DNA from: an uncultured Lachnospiraceae bacterium | GTDB taxonomy: Bacteria > Bacillota > Clostridia > Lachnospirales > Lachnospiraceae | NCBI GenBank assembly: GCA_900542015.1 | Contig: UQLY01000011.1 | Coordinates: 1-64,000, forward strand | DNA: 64,000 nucleotides | Direction: 5' to 3' | Shown here: one piece after another, positions 16,806-25,572 of the stretch | Layout: every line of letters starts with the position of its first letter | Numbering within the stretch: the first letter of the stretch is position 1 | Notes under the pieces: generated by a model | What the model was told of the DNA's origin: nothing | The model's database searches: none | Seen by the model: the letters and a program-made list of their open reading frames with translations, nothing else | Position numbers and translations under genes: made by a program

Positions 16806-17041
16806 GATTCCACCTTCTTTCCATATGGGCACTCTCTGCAAGGCACCGGGCATAATATCTCCAGAGGTACACATAACACCTCTGCAATCTTTTTCAGTTT
16901 CTCAAGGTCAGGGAATCCTTCGTCACGCTCAAATCCGGCAATGACAGTCTCACTGTCACTTCCAAATCCACATAACAGCCCTAATTCCATCCTTGTATAA
17001 CCTCTCCTATCCCGATATTCCTTTATCTTCTCTCCAATCAA
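16802..17041 (-). CDS. XRE-family regulator with Cys pair (first of a pair)
   Basis: About 79 residues from TTG 17041; GGAGGG lies 6 nt upstream, so I prefer this to the ATG at 17074. The Cro/CI-type helix-turn-helix covers most of the protein (IGEKIKEYRDRRGYTRMELG, IAGFERDEGFPDLEKLKKIA). The C-terminus CPVPCRECPYGKK carries three Cys residues. It shares the CPY motif and the start IGEKIK with the following gene, so the two arose by duplication. It is likely a repressor or activator pair that controls ICE transfer. Confidence 0.85.
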   Translation of the reverse strand: MIGEKIKEYRDRRGYTRMELGLLCGFGSDSETVIAGFERDEGFPDLEKLKKIAEVLCVPLEILCPVPCRECPYGKKVES

Positions 17042-17099
17042 AGCTGTCCCTCCAAAACAAAGAGGTGTAAGCACATATGGCCTACACCTCTCAAAATCA

Positions 17100-20000
17100 T
17101 TATTCGGTTTCTTCGTCTTCTTTCTTCTTTCTAAAGAAAACAGCTGCAGCTGCTGCTAATGCAGATAAGCCAAGCAGTCCATAAAGCCATGGATTGAAGT
17201 TATCCCCGGTCTGTGGAAGCTTCGGCTCTGTCGGCTTGTTGGTAATATTTAAAGTATAAGTCACAACATCAGGTGCTGCATCGTCATACTGTAATACCAC
17301 CTCATGCACGGTCTCATCAAGGATATATCCTTCTGCAGCCTTCGTCTCGACCACATAATACTTGATATCCTCTACAAACTCGCCATCCTTAAATACACCG
17401 ATCGGAAGTTCTCCGGATTCTGCATGACCATTCTTGTCAGTCACAAGCTTTTCAATCACATTGCCATCCTTGTCACGGATTTCAAACTCTACTCCGGCAA
17501 TTCCCTTCTTGGTATACTCATCCGTCTTATCAATGATAATCTTACCATTCACAAGCTCGTCCTTCATGGATACCTTCTGAATTTCCTTAGTCTCTGTCAC
17601 TTCAAATTCCACATCGTTTGCAATCTTATATCCATAAGGAGCAGTTTCCTCTCTTAAGATATACTTTCCAACAGGAATTCTCTCGATGACATGAGTCTTT
17701 CCGTCAGATACCCAGCTGTAAACAACATTTCCCTTCTCATCAATGATGGAAAGCTTTGCTCCCTTCAGCTCATGCTCTCCGGTAATATCCGTCTTGGAAA
17801 TCTCAAGCTTTGTCGGATAGTTTACAAATTCTGCTTCAACCTCAATAACCTCTACATCATTACCCTGATAAGAAGCATCTACATCAAAGCATTCATCAGA
17901 CTTCACATATCCGGCAGGAGCTTCCATTTCCTTTACATAATACTGTCCAAGCGGAAGGTCTGATACAAAGGTTACGGTTCCGTCTGAACCGGTCACTGCC
18001 TTCTCAATAAAAGTATCTGCTGCTACAATCAGTCTGCCGTCTGCATCGAAAATATCTTTCTTTGCATATAAACCGAATACTGCTCCCTCAAGAGCTTCCT
18101 CTGTTTCAGCATCCTTCTTGATTACGGTAATCTGTACCTTCTGTCTCTCATTGGTTACATCCATACCTGCATATACCACTTCGGTATTCTGGTCGATATA
18201 GGAAAGGTCAGCCTCGATAGGTGTACTGTCAAGCACAAAGCCTTCGATTGTTTCCGTCTCAACAAGGTAGTACTTACCAAGTGGTAAATCACTGATCATG
18301 GCAATTCCCTTGTCATTTGTAACTATGGTTGCTACAAGCTCATCCGCCTCATAATATACAGTGTCAAGACCATCCGGACTTACAATGTCCTCTCTTGCAT
18401 AAACCTCAAAGGTAACGCCTGCAAGAGATTTCTTGAAGTAGTCAAAGATAAAGTCATACCACTTACCTTTTACAAGGTTAATGTCTGTCAAAAACTCTCC
18501 GTCCTTATTGATGATGATAGCTCCTGTAGGAACCTCATCCTTCATAACAACACTCTGGATTTCTTCTGTATCCTCAACCGTAAAGGTTACATCGGCTGCC
18601 TTAAGATATCCGTAAGGAGCAAATTCCTCACGAAGCACATAAGTTTCACCTACTACAAGCTTCTTAATTACATGTGCCTCACCAGCCTTGGATGTCCAGG
18701 TATCAACCACATTTCCGTCCTTATCAAGAACAGTCAGTGTCGCACCGGAAAGCTCTGCACCGCTTGTAATATCCACCTTTGTAAATTCAAAGGTTGTAGG
18801 TGTGTTGTGGAAGGAGGCTTCTATTGTCGCATACATAATATCCTGTCCCTGATACTCTGCATCAAACTCGATGATATCATCGCATGATACATATCCGTCA
18901 GGTGCCTTGATTTCCTTAGCATAGTACTGACCCAGAGGGTAATCTTTTACAAACCGGATATCACCATTTGCACCGGATACTGCAACCTCAAGCAAAGTAT
19001 CTTTCTCTACGATTACCTTGCCATCCACATTTACAATATCCTCGTTTGCATATAAGCCAAATTCTGCTCCGGAAACAGGTTCTTCAGTCTCACTATCCAG
19101 TTTCACAACAGATAAATCAACCTTCTGTCTGTCATTTGCAAATGTCAGACTTTCCTTGATAACAGGAGTCTTATCATCCACATATACGAAAGTTACATAC
19201 TGCTCTTCGCTGTTAAGCACAAAGCCGTAAGGAGCTTCCACTTCCACTACTCTGTACTTTCCAAGAGGAAGGTCTGAAACTGTTGCCTTTCCGTCCTCCC
19301 CGGTTACAGCCGTTGCTACAAGATCGCCTTCTGCGTAATACTTGTTGCGGTTTCCGTTTTCGTCTGTCTGCATGTCAGCTGTGTAAATATCCTCAGCTGC
19401 ATAGATTTCAAACTTGGCACCTGCAAGGGAACCTTCTTTGTAGACAAATTCCTTATCTTCGGAATCTGCAAATAAACCACCCTTGTAGGCATCCAAAACT
19501 TCACCCTTCTTCTCGATTACAAGCTCACCCACAGCCGGAGTATCTTCATACTCTACGGTAATGATTGCTTCGTAAGTATCAGGGTCAACCTCGTAGAAGG
19601 TGTCGGTATCAATCTTTACTTCCACGTAGTTTTCATTGAGCACATAGCCAAACGGAGCTGCCACCTCTTCAATTCGGTAGTTGCCAAGAGGTAATACATC
19701 CGGCAGAATCAGATCGCCGTCCTCATCCGTAAAGAAGGAAGTATGAACCTTCTTGGAAGGATAAGTGGTAATCATCTCCACATACTTACCTGTGTCCATA
19801 TTGAAAATCTTAAACTCTGTGTTAGGAATAAGAACCGTCATTTTGGTATCTGCATCCTTCTTAATCACACGGAGTTTTGCAGTAAACTCTCTGTCCACGA
19901 ATACTCTCCAAACCTGTGGCTCTGTCGGATGATTCTCCGTAACATGCACCTCAAAAGGCTTGATTGTCTCCATATTGTGAGGAGTTACCGTCTCAATCAC

Positions 20001-22475
20001 TACATAAGTTCCATACGGGATAGGAATTGTAACCAGATGTCCCTTTTCATCTGTAAACAGCTGTGTCTCTCCATCTGCACCGATGACAACCGGAGTTGCA
20101 CTGTCAAAATCATAGCTGCCATCTTCCCTTACGGATAAAGATGATTTCAGATATGCAGTAAATCCCGCTTTTTCAAGCAATGGAGCCTCCGTATCCTCTC
20201 CGTTATCAGATACCTTAATCAGCTGGAATGGCTGCTTCATAACCTGCTCTTTGGAAGTTGTACTTCTTGATACTTCCGCAACAAGATCACCTTCATAATC
20301 GCAGACAACATCATGCTCATCCTCGTCTAAAAGGTATCCTTCCGGTGGAGTGATTTCCTTCACATAGTAGTTGCCAAGATAAAGGTTATTCACTTCTGCA
20401 TTGCCCTTTGCATCAGTAGTCATAGTTGCTACCAAATCATTTGCCTTGAATACAACCCCGGTAGCTCCGTCCGGATGCAGAATGTCATTGCGGGCATATA
20501 AACCGTAAACTGCTCCCTCTAAAGAAGCATCGCCCTGTGGTACTGCAAGACCTGTTTCCTTATCCACCTTGTAGATATGAATCTTTGCAGTAGTTCTGTC
20601 ATTTACAAACTCATGGCTAAAAGTTGCCTTTGCCGTATTCTCTGACAAGAAACTAAAATTGAAGTTGTAAACATCGCTGCTGTTTCTCACATAGCCGTAA
20701 GGTGCCTGTGTCTCAGAAATATAGTAGCTGTTTGCAATCGGTAAATCCAAAGTGTATGCTGCCTTTCCATCTTCGCCTGTGGTAACTGTCTGTAAGGCTG
20801 TACCCTTGGTAACAATCACCTGACCGGCATAGTTTTTAATGTCATTGCCCGCATACAAAGTGTACTTACCACCATCTAACGGGTTGGCAGTATCCGAATC
20901 CTTCTTGATAACGGATACTTCTGCTTTCTGTCTCTCGTTATAAATGGTTGTTGCTTCATACTGGACTTTCACTGTCTGGTCCTTATACTCAACATTTACA
21001 GACTTTGGAGTAGGATTGATGGTATATCCGTTAATACTCTTAATCTCAGTAACCACATAGGTTCCAAGATGAAGATCTGTAAGAACTACCTGACCATCGC
21101 TTCCGGTCGTAAGGCTTTCTGCAACTACATCACCCTTGCTGTAAACTTTCGTTCCATCTGCCTTGTAGATATCTGCCCCGGCAGTCACCTTAAAGACCGC
21201 TCCCGGCAGTTTCTTCACTTCATAAGTAAAGTTGCTGCCATTCCATCCGGTAAGGACTTCACCTTCCTTATAGATGGTAATCGCTCCAAGCTGCTCCTTA
21301 TCAGTTGCAGTAAAGGTTGTGGTCTGCCCCGCCTTAACAGTAAGGGTGTGTACCTTGTCACTTAACACATATCCCTTCGGTGCCTTGATTTCCTTCACAT
21401 AATAAGTTCCGGCAACAAGTGCCTTGGAAGTAGCCGTTCCATCACTTCCGGTTTTGAGAGTGTCCACCTTGTTCGTGCAGGCACTGTCCGTATAGATACC
21501 ATACTCTGCGTTAGGAAGCTTTACGCCGCTTTCTTCATCCTGCTTGATAATCTTGCCATAACCGATATTCTCAGTTTTGACTTTGAAATATGCAGAAACC
21601 GGATCGACTGAAGGCTTCTCAGAAATAAACTCCTGATAGCCGGACTTTCCGGTAAGCCAGAACACGCAACTTGATGTGGTCTCCACAACGCCTGCTGTTG
21701 AATTCATTGTCGCTGTGGTAGCTGTGGTATTCACGGATGTGGTGTGAATTGTCACACTGTTTCCGCTCTTCTCAACCGTGTATCCGCTGAGGGAAATGTC
21801 GAAATTGGACAGCACACCATTGGAATCGGTTAAAGTTTTCTCAAATCTCTGGTTTCCTTCATTCCACTTTAACTCATAGGTCGTTGCACCACTCTTGGTA
21901 GAGCTTGCAAAGCTCGGTCTTGTTGCATAATAGGATGCACTGATTTGGTTCTTAAGTGTTGTGTAGTAACTGTATGAGCTTGTCGGATTTGGTGCTGACG
22001 CACACAGCTTGTTAGCTGCCGAATCATCAGAACCTGTCCCAAAAAGGTTTGCCACAATCGCCCAGACCATTGCCTGTGTCGCTATATACTGGTCACACTG
22101 GTCATTGCTTGGTGCGGTTGCTGAGTTGCATCCATATCCGAAATACAAACAATAAGCAAGCAGTTTTTCCTGAGCTGCCGATAAATCCGTACTCGGATTC
22201 GCATAACTGTTCATAAGCTGCCCGCCATCTGCTGAAAGTCCGAAATTCATACAATAGGCAGCATTGCCATCTATCATGGAATACAGAACTTTACCGTGAT
22301 TGTAGCCTGCCTTTAATTCACTTACCTCACCAGTGTTCTTCACGGAAGCATTCCAGAAGGCAATCTTTGCACTCGAACTTGCTGCAAATGCAGTTGTTCC
22401 GTTAGAGAACAATGTGGTGAACATCGTAAGAACAGCAAGAAATCCTGCCATAAATCGTCTAAACTTTTGTTTCAC
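17100..22475 (-). CDS. Giant LPXTG surface adhesin with thioester and Cna-B repeats
   Basis: 1791 residues from GTG 22475 (AAGGAGG 8 nt upstream). Order: signal peptide (1-32); thioester domain with YCMNFG and ATQAMVWA, the Cys and Gln that form the bond; about 13 Cna-B/SpaA-like domains, most ending in a YY.(K/V)E..AP.GY motif; and the sorting signal LPQTG at 1753 with a membrane helix and a Lys/Glu tail. Sortase would link it to peptidoglycan. Thioester domains bind host or partner surfaces covalently, and Cna-B domains stiffen the stalk by isopeptide bonds. Domains fall into repeated sets of three (about 17.3-19.6 kb). It is probably used in mating contact or host attachment. Confidence 0.93.
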   Translation of the reverse strand: MKQKFRRFMAGFLAVLTMFTTLFSNGTTAFAASSSAKIAFWNASVKNTGEVSELKAGYNHGKVLYSMIDGNAAYCMNFGLSADGGQLMNSYANPSTDLSAAQEKLLAYCLYFGYGCNSATAPSNDQCDQYIATQAMVWAIVANLFGTGSDDSAANKLCASAPNPTSSYSYYTTLKNQISASYYATRPSFASSTKSGATTYELKWNEGNQRFEKTLTDSNGVLSNFDISLSGYTVEKSGNSVTIHTTSVNTTATTATMNSTAGVVETTSSCVFWLTGKSGYQEFISEKPSVDPVSAYFKVKTENIGYGKIIKQDEESGVKLPNAEYGIYTDSACTNKVDTLKTGSDGTATSKALVAGTYYVKEIKAPKGYVLSDKVHTLTVKAGQTTTFTATDKEQLGAITIYKEGEVLTGWNGSNFTYEVKKLPGAVFKVTAGADIYKADGTKVYSKGDVVAESLTTGSDGQVVLTDLHLGTYVVTEIKSINGYTINPTPKSVNVEYKDQTVKVQYEATTIYNERQKAEVSVIKKDSDTANPLDGGKYTLYAGNDIKNYAGQVIVTKGTALQTVTTGEDGKAAYTLDLPIANSYYISETQAPYGYVRNSSDVYNFNFSFLSENTAKATFSHEFVNDRTTAKIHIYKVDKETGLAVPQGDASLEGAVYGLYARNDILHPDGATGVVFKANDLVATMTTDAKGNAEVNNLYLGNYYVKEITPPEGYLLDEDEHDVVCDYEGDLVAEVSRSTTSKEQVMKQPFQLIKVSDNGEDTEAPLLEKAGFTAYLKSSLSVREDGSYDFDSATPVVIGADGETQLFTDEKGHLVTIPIPYGTYVVIETVTPHNMETIKPFEVHVTENHPTEPQVWRVFVDREFTAKLRVIKKDADTKMTVLIPNTEFKIFNMDTGKYVEMITTYPSKKVHTSFFTDEDGDLILPDVLPLGNYRIEEVAAPFGYVLNENYVEVKIDTDTFYEVDPDTYEAIITVEYEDTPAVGELVIEKKGEVLDAYKGGLFADSEDKEFVYKEGSLAGAKFEIYAAEDIYTADMQTDENGNRNKYYAEGDLVATAVTGEDGKATVSDLPLGKYRVVEVEAPYGFVLNSEEQYVTFVYVDDKTPVIKESLTFANDRQKVDLSVVKLDSETEEPVSGAEFGLYANEDIVNVDGKVIVEKDTLLEVAVSGANGDIRFVKDYPLGQYYAKEIKAPDGYVSCDDIIEFDAEYQGQDIMYATIEASFHNTPTTFEFTKVDITSGAELSGATLTVLDKDGNVVDTWTSKAGEAHVIKKLVVGETYVLREEFAPYGYLKAADVTFTVEDTEEIQSVVMKDEVPTGAIIINKDGEFLTDINLVKGKWYDFIFDYFKKSLAGVTFEVYAREDIVSPDGLDTVYYEADELVATIVTNDKGIAMISDLPLGKYYLVETETIEGFVLDSTPIEADLSYIDQNTEVVYAGMDVTNERQKVQITVIKKDAETEEALEGAVFGLYAKKDIFDADGRLIVAADTFIEKAVTGSDGTVTFVSDLPLGQYYVKEMEAPAGYVKSDECFDVDASYQGNDVEVIEVEAEFVNYPTKLEISKTDITGEHELKGAKLSIIDEKGNVVYSWVSDGKTHVIERIPVGKYILREETAPYGYKIANDVEFEVTETKEIQKVSMKDELVNGKIIIDKTDEYTKKGIAGVEFEIRDKDGNVIEKLVTDKNGHAESGELPIGVFKDGEFVEDIKYYVVETKAAEGYILDETVHEVVLQYDDAAPDVVTYTLNITNKPTEPKLPQTGDNFNPWLYGLLGLSALAAAAAVFFRKKKEDEETE

Positions 22476-22502
22476 GTTTCATTCCTCCTTAAAAATAGGC
22501 AC

Positions 22503-22531
22503 AAAAAAAGCAGGTCACTTTCATGGCCTGC
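22503..22531 (-). terminator. Hairpin terminator between the lipoprotein and adhesin genes
   Basis: On the minus strand GCAGG...CCTGC forms the base of a hairpin that is followed by a T7 run (positions 22509-22503). It stands between the lipoprotein stop and the adhesin start, so the two genes may be expressed at different levels. Confidence 0.65.
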
Positions 22532-22553
22532 AATTTTTGTTATCGTTTACTTG

Positions 22554-23345
22554 TTATCTGAGACATCGAAACTCATAGAAGTCTGTTCCATTTCTGGAAT
22601 ATACACCCGCATATACCACATTGAATATCGGACTCTGTTCTAAAAGAAGCATGTCTGCTATGTAGGTTGCAATAGCATCCTCACTTCTTAATGGTTGTCC
22701 GGAAGTCGTACTGGCTGTGTTTAAGTCAGTTTCCACAAACACACTGTAGTAACTGCTCTCCAAACCATCGTATGGATAATACTCATTGTACTCTTCCTGT
22801 GTAATCCTTCCCTCTGCCAGAGCATTTGCAAGATTATCCTGCGTGGTAATCATCCCTCCTGCCTGACACTTTGCAATGGCAAGTGATACCACATTACCCG
22901 GACTATAAGCTGCCGGAGTATATGCCGGAGTAGGTTCCGGTGTTGATGTCGGCTCCGATGTTGATTCCGGTGTCGGCTCCGGCTCAGGTGTCTGAACTGT
23001 TGTCTGTGTTTCCTCCTGCTCCTCTGTGGATGCGGTTGTGTTTTCCCTCCGGTCTGTTGAATTATTCCTGCTTTCTGAATAGGATTGATTTGCAGTTTCT
23101 TCCTTGTCGGAAGTCTCACTATCCTCAGCTTCACTATCTTCATTATCAGCATCCTGAAGCTCTGTTTCCTTATCGGTAGAAATGTCCTCCTCGCCATTAT
23201 CTGTGACAACCTGCTCCTTGGTTTCCTCTGTCTCCTTCGGTTCTGCATAGCTATTCTCTGCTTCCGTCATCTCTTTATCGGTGGAGTTACAGCCTGCTAA
23301 TGCAAAAACCATTACGGATAAAAGAATCATACATAATCTCTTCAT
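22554..23345 (-). CDS. ICE lipoprotein with Thr/Glu/Pro-rich linker
   Basis: 263 residues. A lipobox LAGC at residues 16-19 makes it a lipoprotein anchored to the outside of the membrane. Residues 25-150 are a low-complexity stretch of Glu, Asp, Thr, Ser and Pro, with PEPTPESTSEPTSTPEPTP near its end. The C-terminal domain (about 155-263) is folded and contains Cys, with ITQEEYNEYYPYDGLESSYY and FNVVYAGVYSRNGTDFYEF. I know no name for it. It precedes the giant adhesin, so it may take part in cell contact or in surface exclusion. Confidence 0.82.
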   Translation of the reverse strand: MKRLCMILLSVMVFALAGCNSTDKEMTEAENSYAEPKETEETKEQVVTDNGEEDISTDKETELQDADNEDSEAEDSETSDKEETANQSYSESRNNSTDRRENTTASTEEQEETQTTVQTPEPEPTPESTSEPTSTPEPTPAYTPAAYSPGNVVSLAIAKCQAGGMITTQDNLANALAEGRITQEEYNEYYPYDGLESSYYSVFVETDLNTASTTSGQPLRSEDAIATYIADMLLLEQSPIFNVVYAGVYSRNGTDFYEFRCLR

Positions 23346-23349
23346 AATA

Positions 23350-23379
23350 CCACCTATCCCTTTCCGTAAGAGGGATAGG
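23350..23379 (-). promoter_or_regulatory. Hairpin overlapping the lipoprotein ribosome site
   Basis: CCTATCCCT (23353-23361) and AGGGATAGG (23371-23379) form a perfect 9-bp stem just before the lipoprotein ATG. The ribosome site AGGTGG (23350-23355) shares three bases with the stem. Pairing could limit initiation. A second inverted repeat (ACGGGACA / TGTCCCGT, 23432-23461) lies upstream. Confidence 0.55.
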
Positions 23380-23487
23380 CTAAAGCGTTCCGTGCCTGTC
23401 CACTCTTACTGTGTGAACATTTATGATTTACACGGGACACTTAACTTAGGGTCTGTCCCGTATCTGGTGCATACTAATCTCCTTCCA

Positions 23488-23565
23488 TTATACTACAAGT
23501 TTCTTCATTCTGAAGAAATACTGTGCCAGTCTGCGGTTCTTTCGATAATTTGCAAAGGTCTTCAT
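23488..23565 (-). CDS. Possible 25-residue basic peptide gene
   Basis: A short frame with a strong ribosome site, AAGGAGG about 8 nt before ATG 23565, coding for MKTFANYRKNRRLAQYFFR and ending KKLVV. It is very basic with aromatic residues. It sits 16 nt after the small membrane-protein gene and could be a small ICE product or a leader peptide. Only the ribosome site and spacing support it. Confidence 0.35.
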   Translation of the reverse strand: MKTFANYRKNRRLAQYFFRMKKLVV

Positions 23566-23581
23566 AACTGTCGCCTCCTTC

Positions 23582-23758
23582 CTATGGTGTTCCGGCTCTT
23601 ACAAATGCAAGGAACAGTCTGCCGACAAGTCCTAACAGTAGCAGGAAGACCTTAGCCACATTAAGGACCAACTGTAATGCATTTAGTAACAACCACGCAA
23701 TCGCTTTCAGAATTGCCACAATTACCCTGCCGATTCCGGCTAAACATCTTCCTACCAT
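23582..23758 (-). CDS. 58-residue hydrophobic membrane protein
   Basis: Starts at ATG 23758 with GGAGGAATAGTT before it and ends with TAG at 23582. Nearly all of it is hydrophobic (IVAILKAIAWLLLNALQLVL, then AKVFLLLLGLVGRLFLAFV) with scattered Arg/Lys, so it should be a membrane helix or helical hairpin. The gene begins 2 bp after the stop of the ParR-like gene. I do not recognise the family. It might anchor the partition system, act as a small toxin-like or regulatory peptide, or assist the transfer apparatus; none of these can be decided here. Confidence 0.6.
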   Translation of the reverse strand: MVGRCLAGIGRVIVAILKAIAWLLLNALQLVLNVAKVFLLLLGLVGRLFLAFVRAGTP

Positions 23759-23760
23759 AA

Positions 23761-24198
23761 CTATTCCTCCATTCCGTCCATCAGATAACTTAATGCATAA
23801 TCTGATATGGTATCATCATCCTGCGGTTCCTCTTCCCTCTTTACCTCTTCGGTAACTGTCCTCTGTGGTATAGCTGAGAGATTGGTACATCCGGAAATCA
23901 CTCCGCCAAGCAGCCGAATCACTTCGTTTCTCGCCTCTGTAACTGCCGCTTCCACTGTTCTTTCCTCAATGTCCTTCAACTCACTCTTGGTAACATACGG
24001 GCTATCGTCTTTTCTTGCCTGCGTAAATGCCTCTTTTCCAAAATGGTCGATATAATACTCTGCTGCATTTATCAAAAACTGACTCTTTGACTTACATATC
24101 TCCGGGTCTAAGTTTACCAGTACATCGTACACCCTGCGGTGCTGAGGATTCTTGATATTGAACCTGCATGATTGCTTAATTATATGGTCTAATGCCAT
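23761..24198 (-). CDS. ParR-like partner of the ParM protein
   Basis: 145 residues. RFNIKNPQHRRVYDVLVNLD, then SKSQFLINAAEYYIDHFG, resembles the ribbon-helix-helix start of ParR-type centromere-binding proteins. The C-terminal part is acidic and likely contacts the filament. It directly follows the parM-like gene with a 12-bp gap, as expected for a parMR module. The name rests on context and the N-terminal pattern rather than on a strong motif. Confidence 0.72.
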   Translation of the reverse strand: MALDHIIKQSCRFNIKNPQHRRVYDVLVNLDPEICKSKSQFLINAAEYYIDHFGKEAFTQARKDDSPYVTKSELKDIEERTVEAAVTEARNEVIRLLGGVISGCTNLSAIPQRTVTEEVKREEEPQDDDTISDYALSYLMDGMEE

Positions 24199-24210
24199 CT
24201 TTCACACCTC

Positions 24211-25131
24211 CTATGCCAATTTCTTCATCTTTCTGAGTGCCATCATTGCCAGCTGTTCATAGCCTCTGGCATTTGCCCTGACATCCAGAATATAAGTGAT
24301 ATTGTTCTGTGAAAGCCCTCCAAACTGTTTCATAACGGATGCTCCTCCGCCAACAAATACAATCGGTGTTGTAGATAAGTTGTATCCATATTCTCTGATT
24401 GAGTTGTATACCTTCTCACAGAAGTCTTCGATTTCCGTTTTGGCAATCTCAAAGTACTTTCTGTCAATCTCACATCTTCCGGTTCTCATGATATCCTGAA
24501 TGAATGACTCATCCAGTTCACCATTCAGCTGTCTTACGCACTGTTCATTGATAGTTCTCATACAGGTTATCAGACCCTTTGGAATGGTTACACATTTTGA
24601 TTCATCCGGCACCTTGTCAACAACCGGCATAATGTCAATCGTCCATGAGCCGATATCTACTATCAGGGTTTTCTTATTGAAGGTCTGAAGCTTATCCGCG
24701 ACTGCCGCGTAGCATTGAGGAAATACTGCAATATTCTCAATTACTACATGATACTTGATATTCTCAAAGAGAAATTCAATATCCTTTTCCGCTGTAAGAT
24801 ACTTTACAAAATCGGATTTCTCACTACCAAATCTGGTAAGTGGTAATCCTACCGCTAAAAACACCTTTGCTTCACATAAGCCTCTTCGCCTTAATTCCTT
24901 TGCTACCGCCGCCAGAGTCAGAAGATAAAAGGTATCATCCTCTGTCTTAGTATTCTTCACTTCCTGTCTGTTGCCACCGACCTTGTAATATCTTCCTTTA
25001 TATTCAAGAACTCCATCAAATAATGCAGGTTCTGTTGTAATTTCCTTCACACCGGTAACAAATACCTGTGACGAGGTTTTAATATTACTCCAGCCGTGGT
25101 CAATACCAATTACTTCGATTTTGCTATTCAT
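24211..25131 (-). CDS. parM: ParM/StbA-family actin-like ATPase
   Basis: 306 residues from ATG 25131, behind AAGGAGG at good spacing. Actin-fold motifs are clear: phosphate 1 VIGIDHGWSNIK at the start, phosphate 2 TLIVDIGSWTIDIM near residue 165, and the adenosine motif TPIVFVGGGASVMKQFGG near residue 265. ParM proteins polymerise with ATP and push plasmid copies apart. On ICEs they help stabilise the excised circle. The partner gene follows directly. An extended start at 25215 was rejected because it lacks a ribosome site. Confidence 0.9.
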   Translation of the reverse strand: MNSKIEVIGIDHGWSNIKTSSQVFVTGVKEITTEPALFDGVLEYKGRYYKVGGNRQEVKNTKTEDDTFYLLTLAAVAKELRRRGLCEAKVFLAVGLPLTRFGSEKSDFVKYLTAEKDIEFLFENIKYHVVIENIAVFPQCYAAVADKLQTFNKKTLIVDIGSWTIDIMPVVDKVPDESKCVTIPKGLITCMRTINEQCVRQLNGELDESFIQDIMRTGRCEIDRKYFEIAKTEIEDFCEKVYNSIREYGYNLSTTPIVFVGGGASVMKQFGGLSQNNITYILDVRANARGYEQLAMMALRKMKKLA

Positions 25132-25178
25132 CGTCTGTTTCCTCCTTTTCAAACCGAATCTAAATTTCATCACTACCT

Positions 25179-25436
25179 CTACTTTCCAAGGATTTTCTTC
25201 ATACAAGGGAAACAATATCCGTTACCCTTGTTATAAGGACATCCATCACATTCACTTACGGGTTTCTTTATCTCCGGTTTTTTCTTTTCCCGATAGCACT
25301 TTTTATTGATGCACCTGTGATTATTTCCCCAGAAGTATTTGCATTTCATACAAGCCTTAAGATCCCTATCAAGTTTCTCTTCTGCTGATAACTGATGCTT
25401 ACGCTGTCTGCTGAACTTTTTTTGAACTACTCCCAT
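25179..25436 (-). CDS. Cys-rich ICE protein of unknown function
   Basis: 85 residues from ATG 25436 (GGAGAGGAG upstream). It has ten Cys residues, in CMKCKYFWGNNHRCINKKC and a second cluster CDGCPYNKGNGYCFPC, which suggests two zinc sites. The N-terminus is basic (QKKFSRQRKHQLS). It overlaps the end of a small membrane-protein gene by 38 bp and precedes parM by 47 bp. DNA or RNA binding is possible. I do not recognise the family. Confidence 0.7.
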   Translation of the reverse strand: MGVVQKKFSRQRKHQLSAEEKLDRDLKACMKCKYFWGNNHRCINKKCYREKKKPEIKKPVSECDGCPYNKGNGYCFPCMKKILGK

Positions 25437-25572
25437 CCTGACTCTCCTCTCCAAGAAGAAAAGTCTGATAGAATTGCTCAATTCTTTTATCCGCATCACT
25501 TGTGGCTTTAGCAAGAGACCATGTCATCAGTAAACCTAATAAAGCAAAAACTGTTGAAATTATTCCTATCAT
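25399..25572 (-). CDS. 57-residue membrane protein ahead of the Cys-rich gene
   Basis: ATG 25572 has AGGAGG 8 nt upstream; the stop is TAA at 25399. Residues 1-20 (IISTVFALLGLLMTW) form one membrane helix, followed by a charged helix (TSDADKRIEQFYQTFLLG) and a polar tail, so a type of small anchored adaptor. It overlaps the Cys-rich gene, which suggests coupled translation, and opens the partition operon after the non-coding leader. The function is unknown. Confidence 0.55.
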   Translation of the reverse strand: MIGIISTVFALLGLLMTWSLAKATSDADKRIEQFYQTFLLGEESQDGSSSKKVQQTA

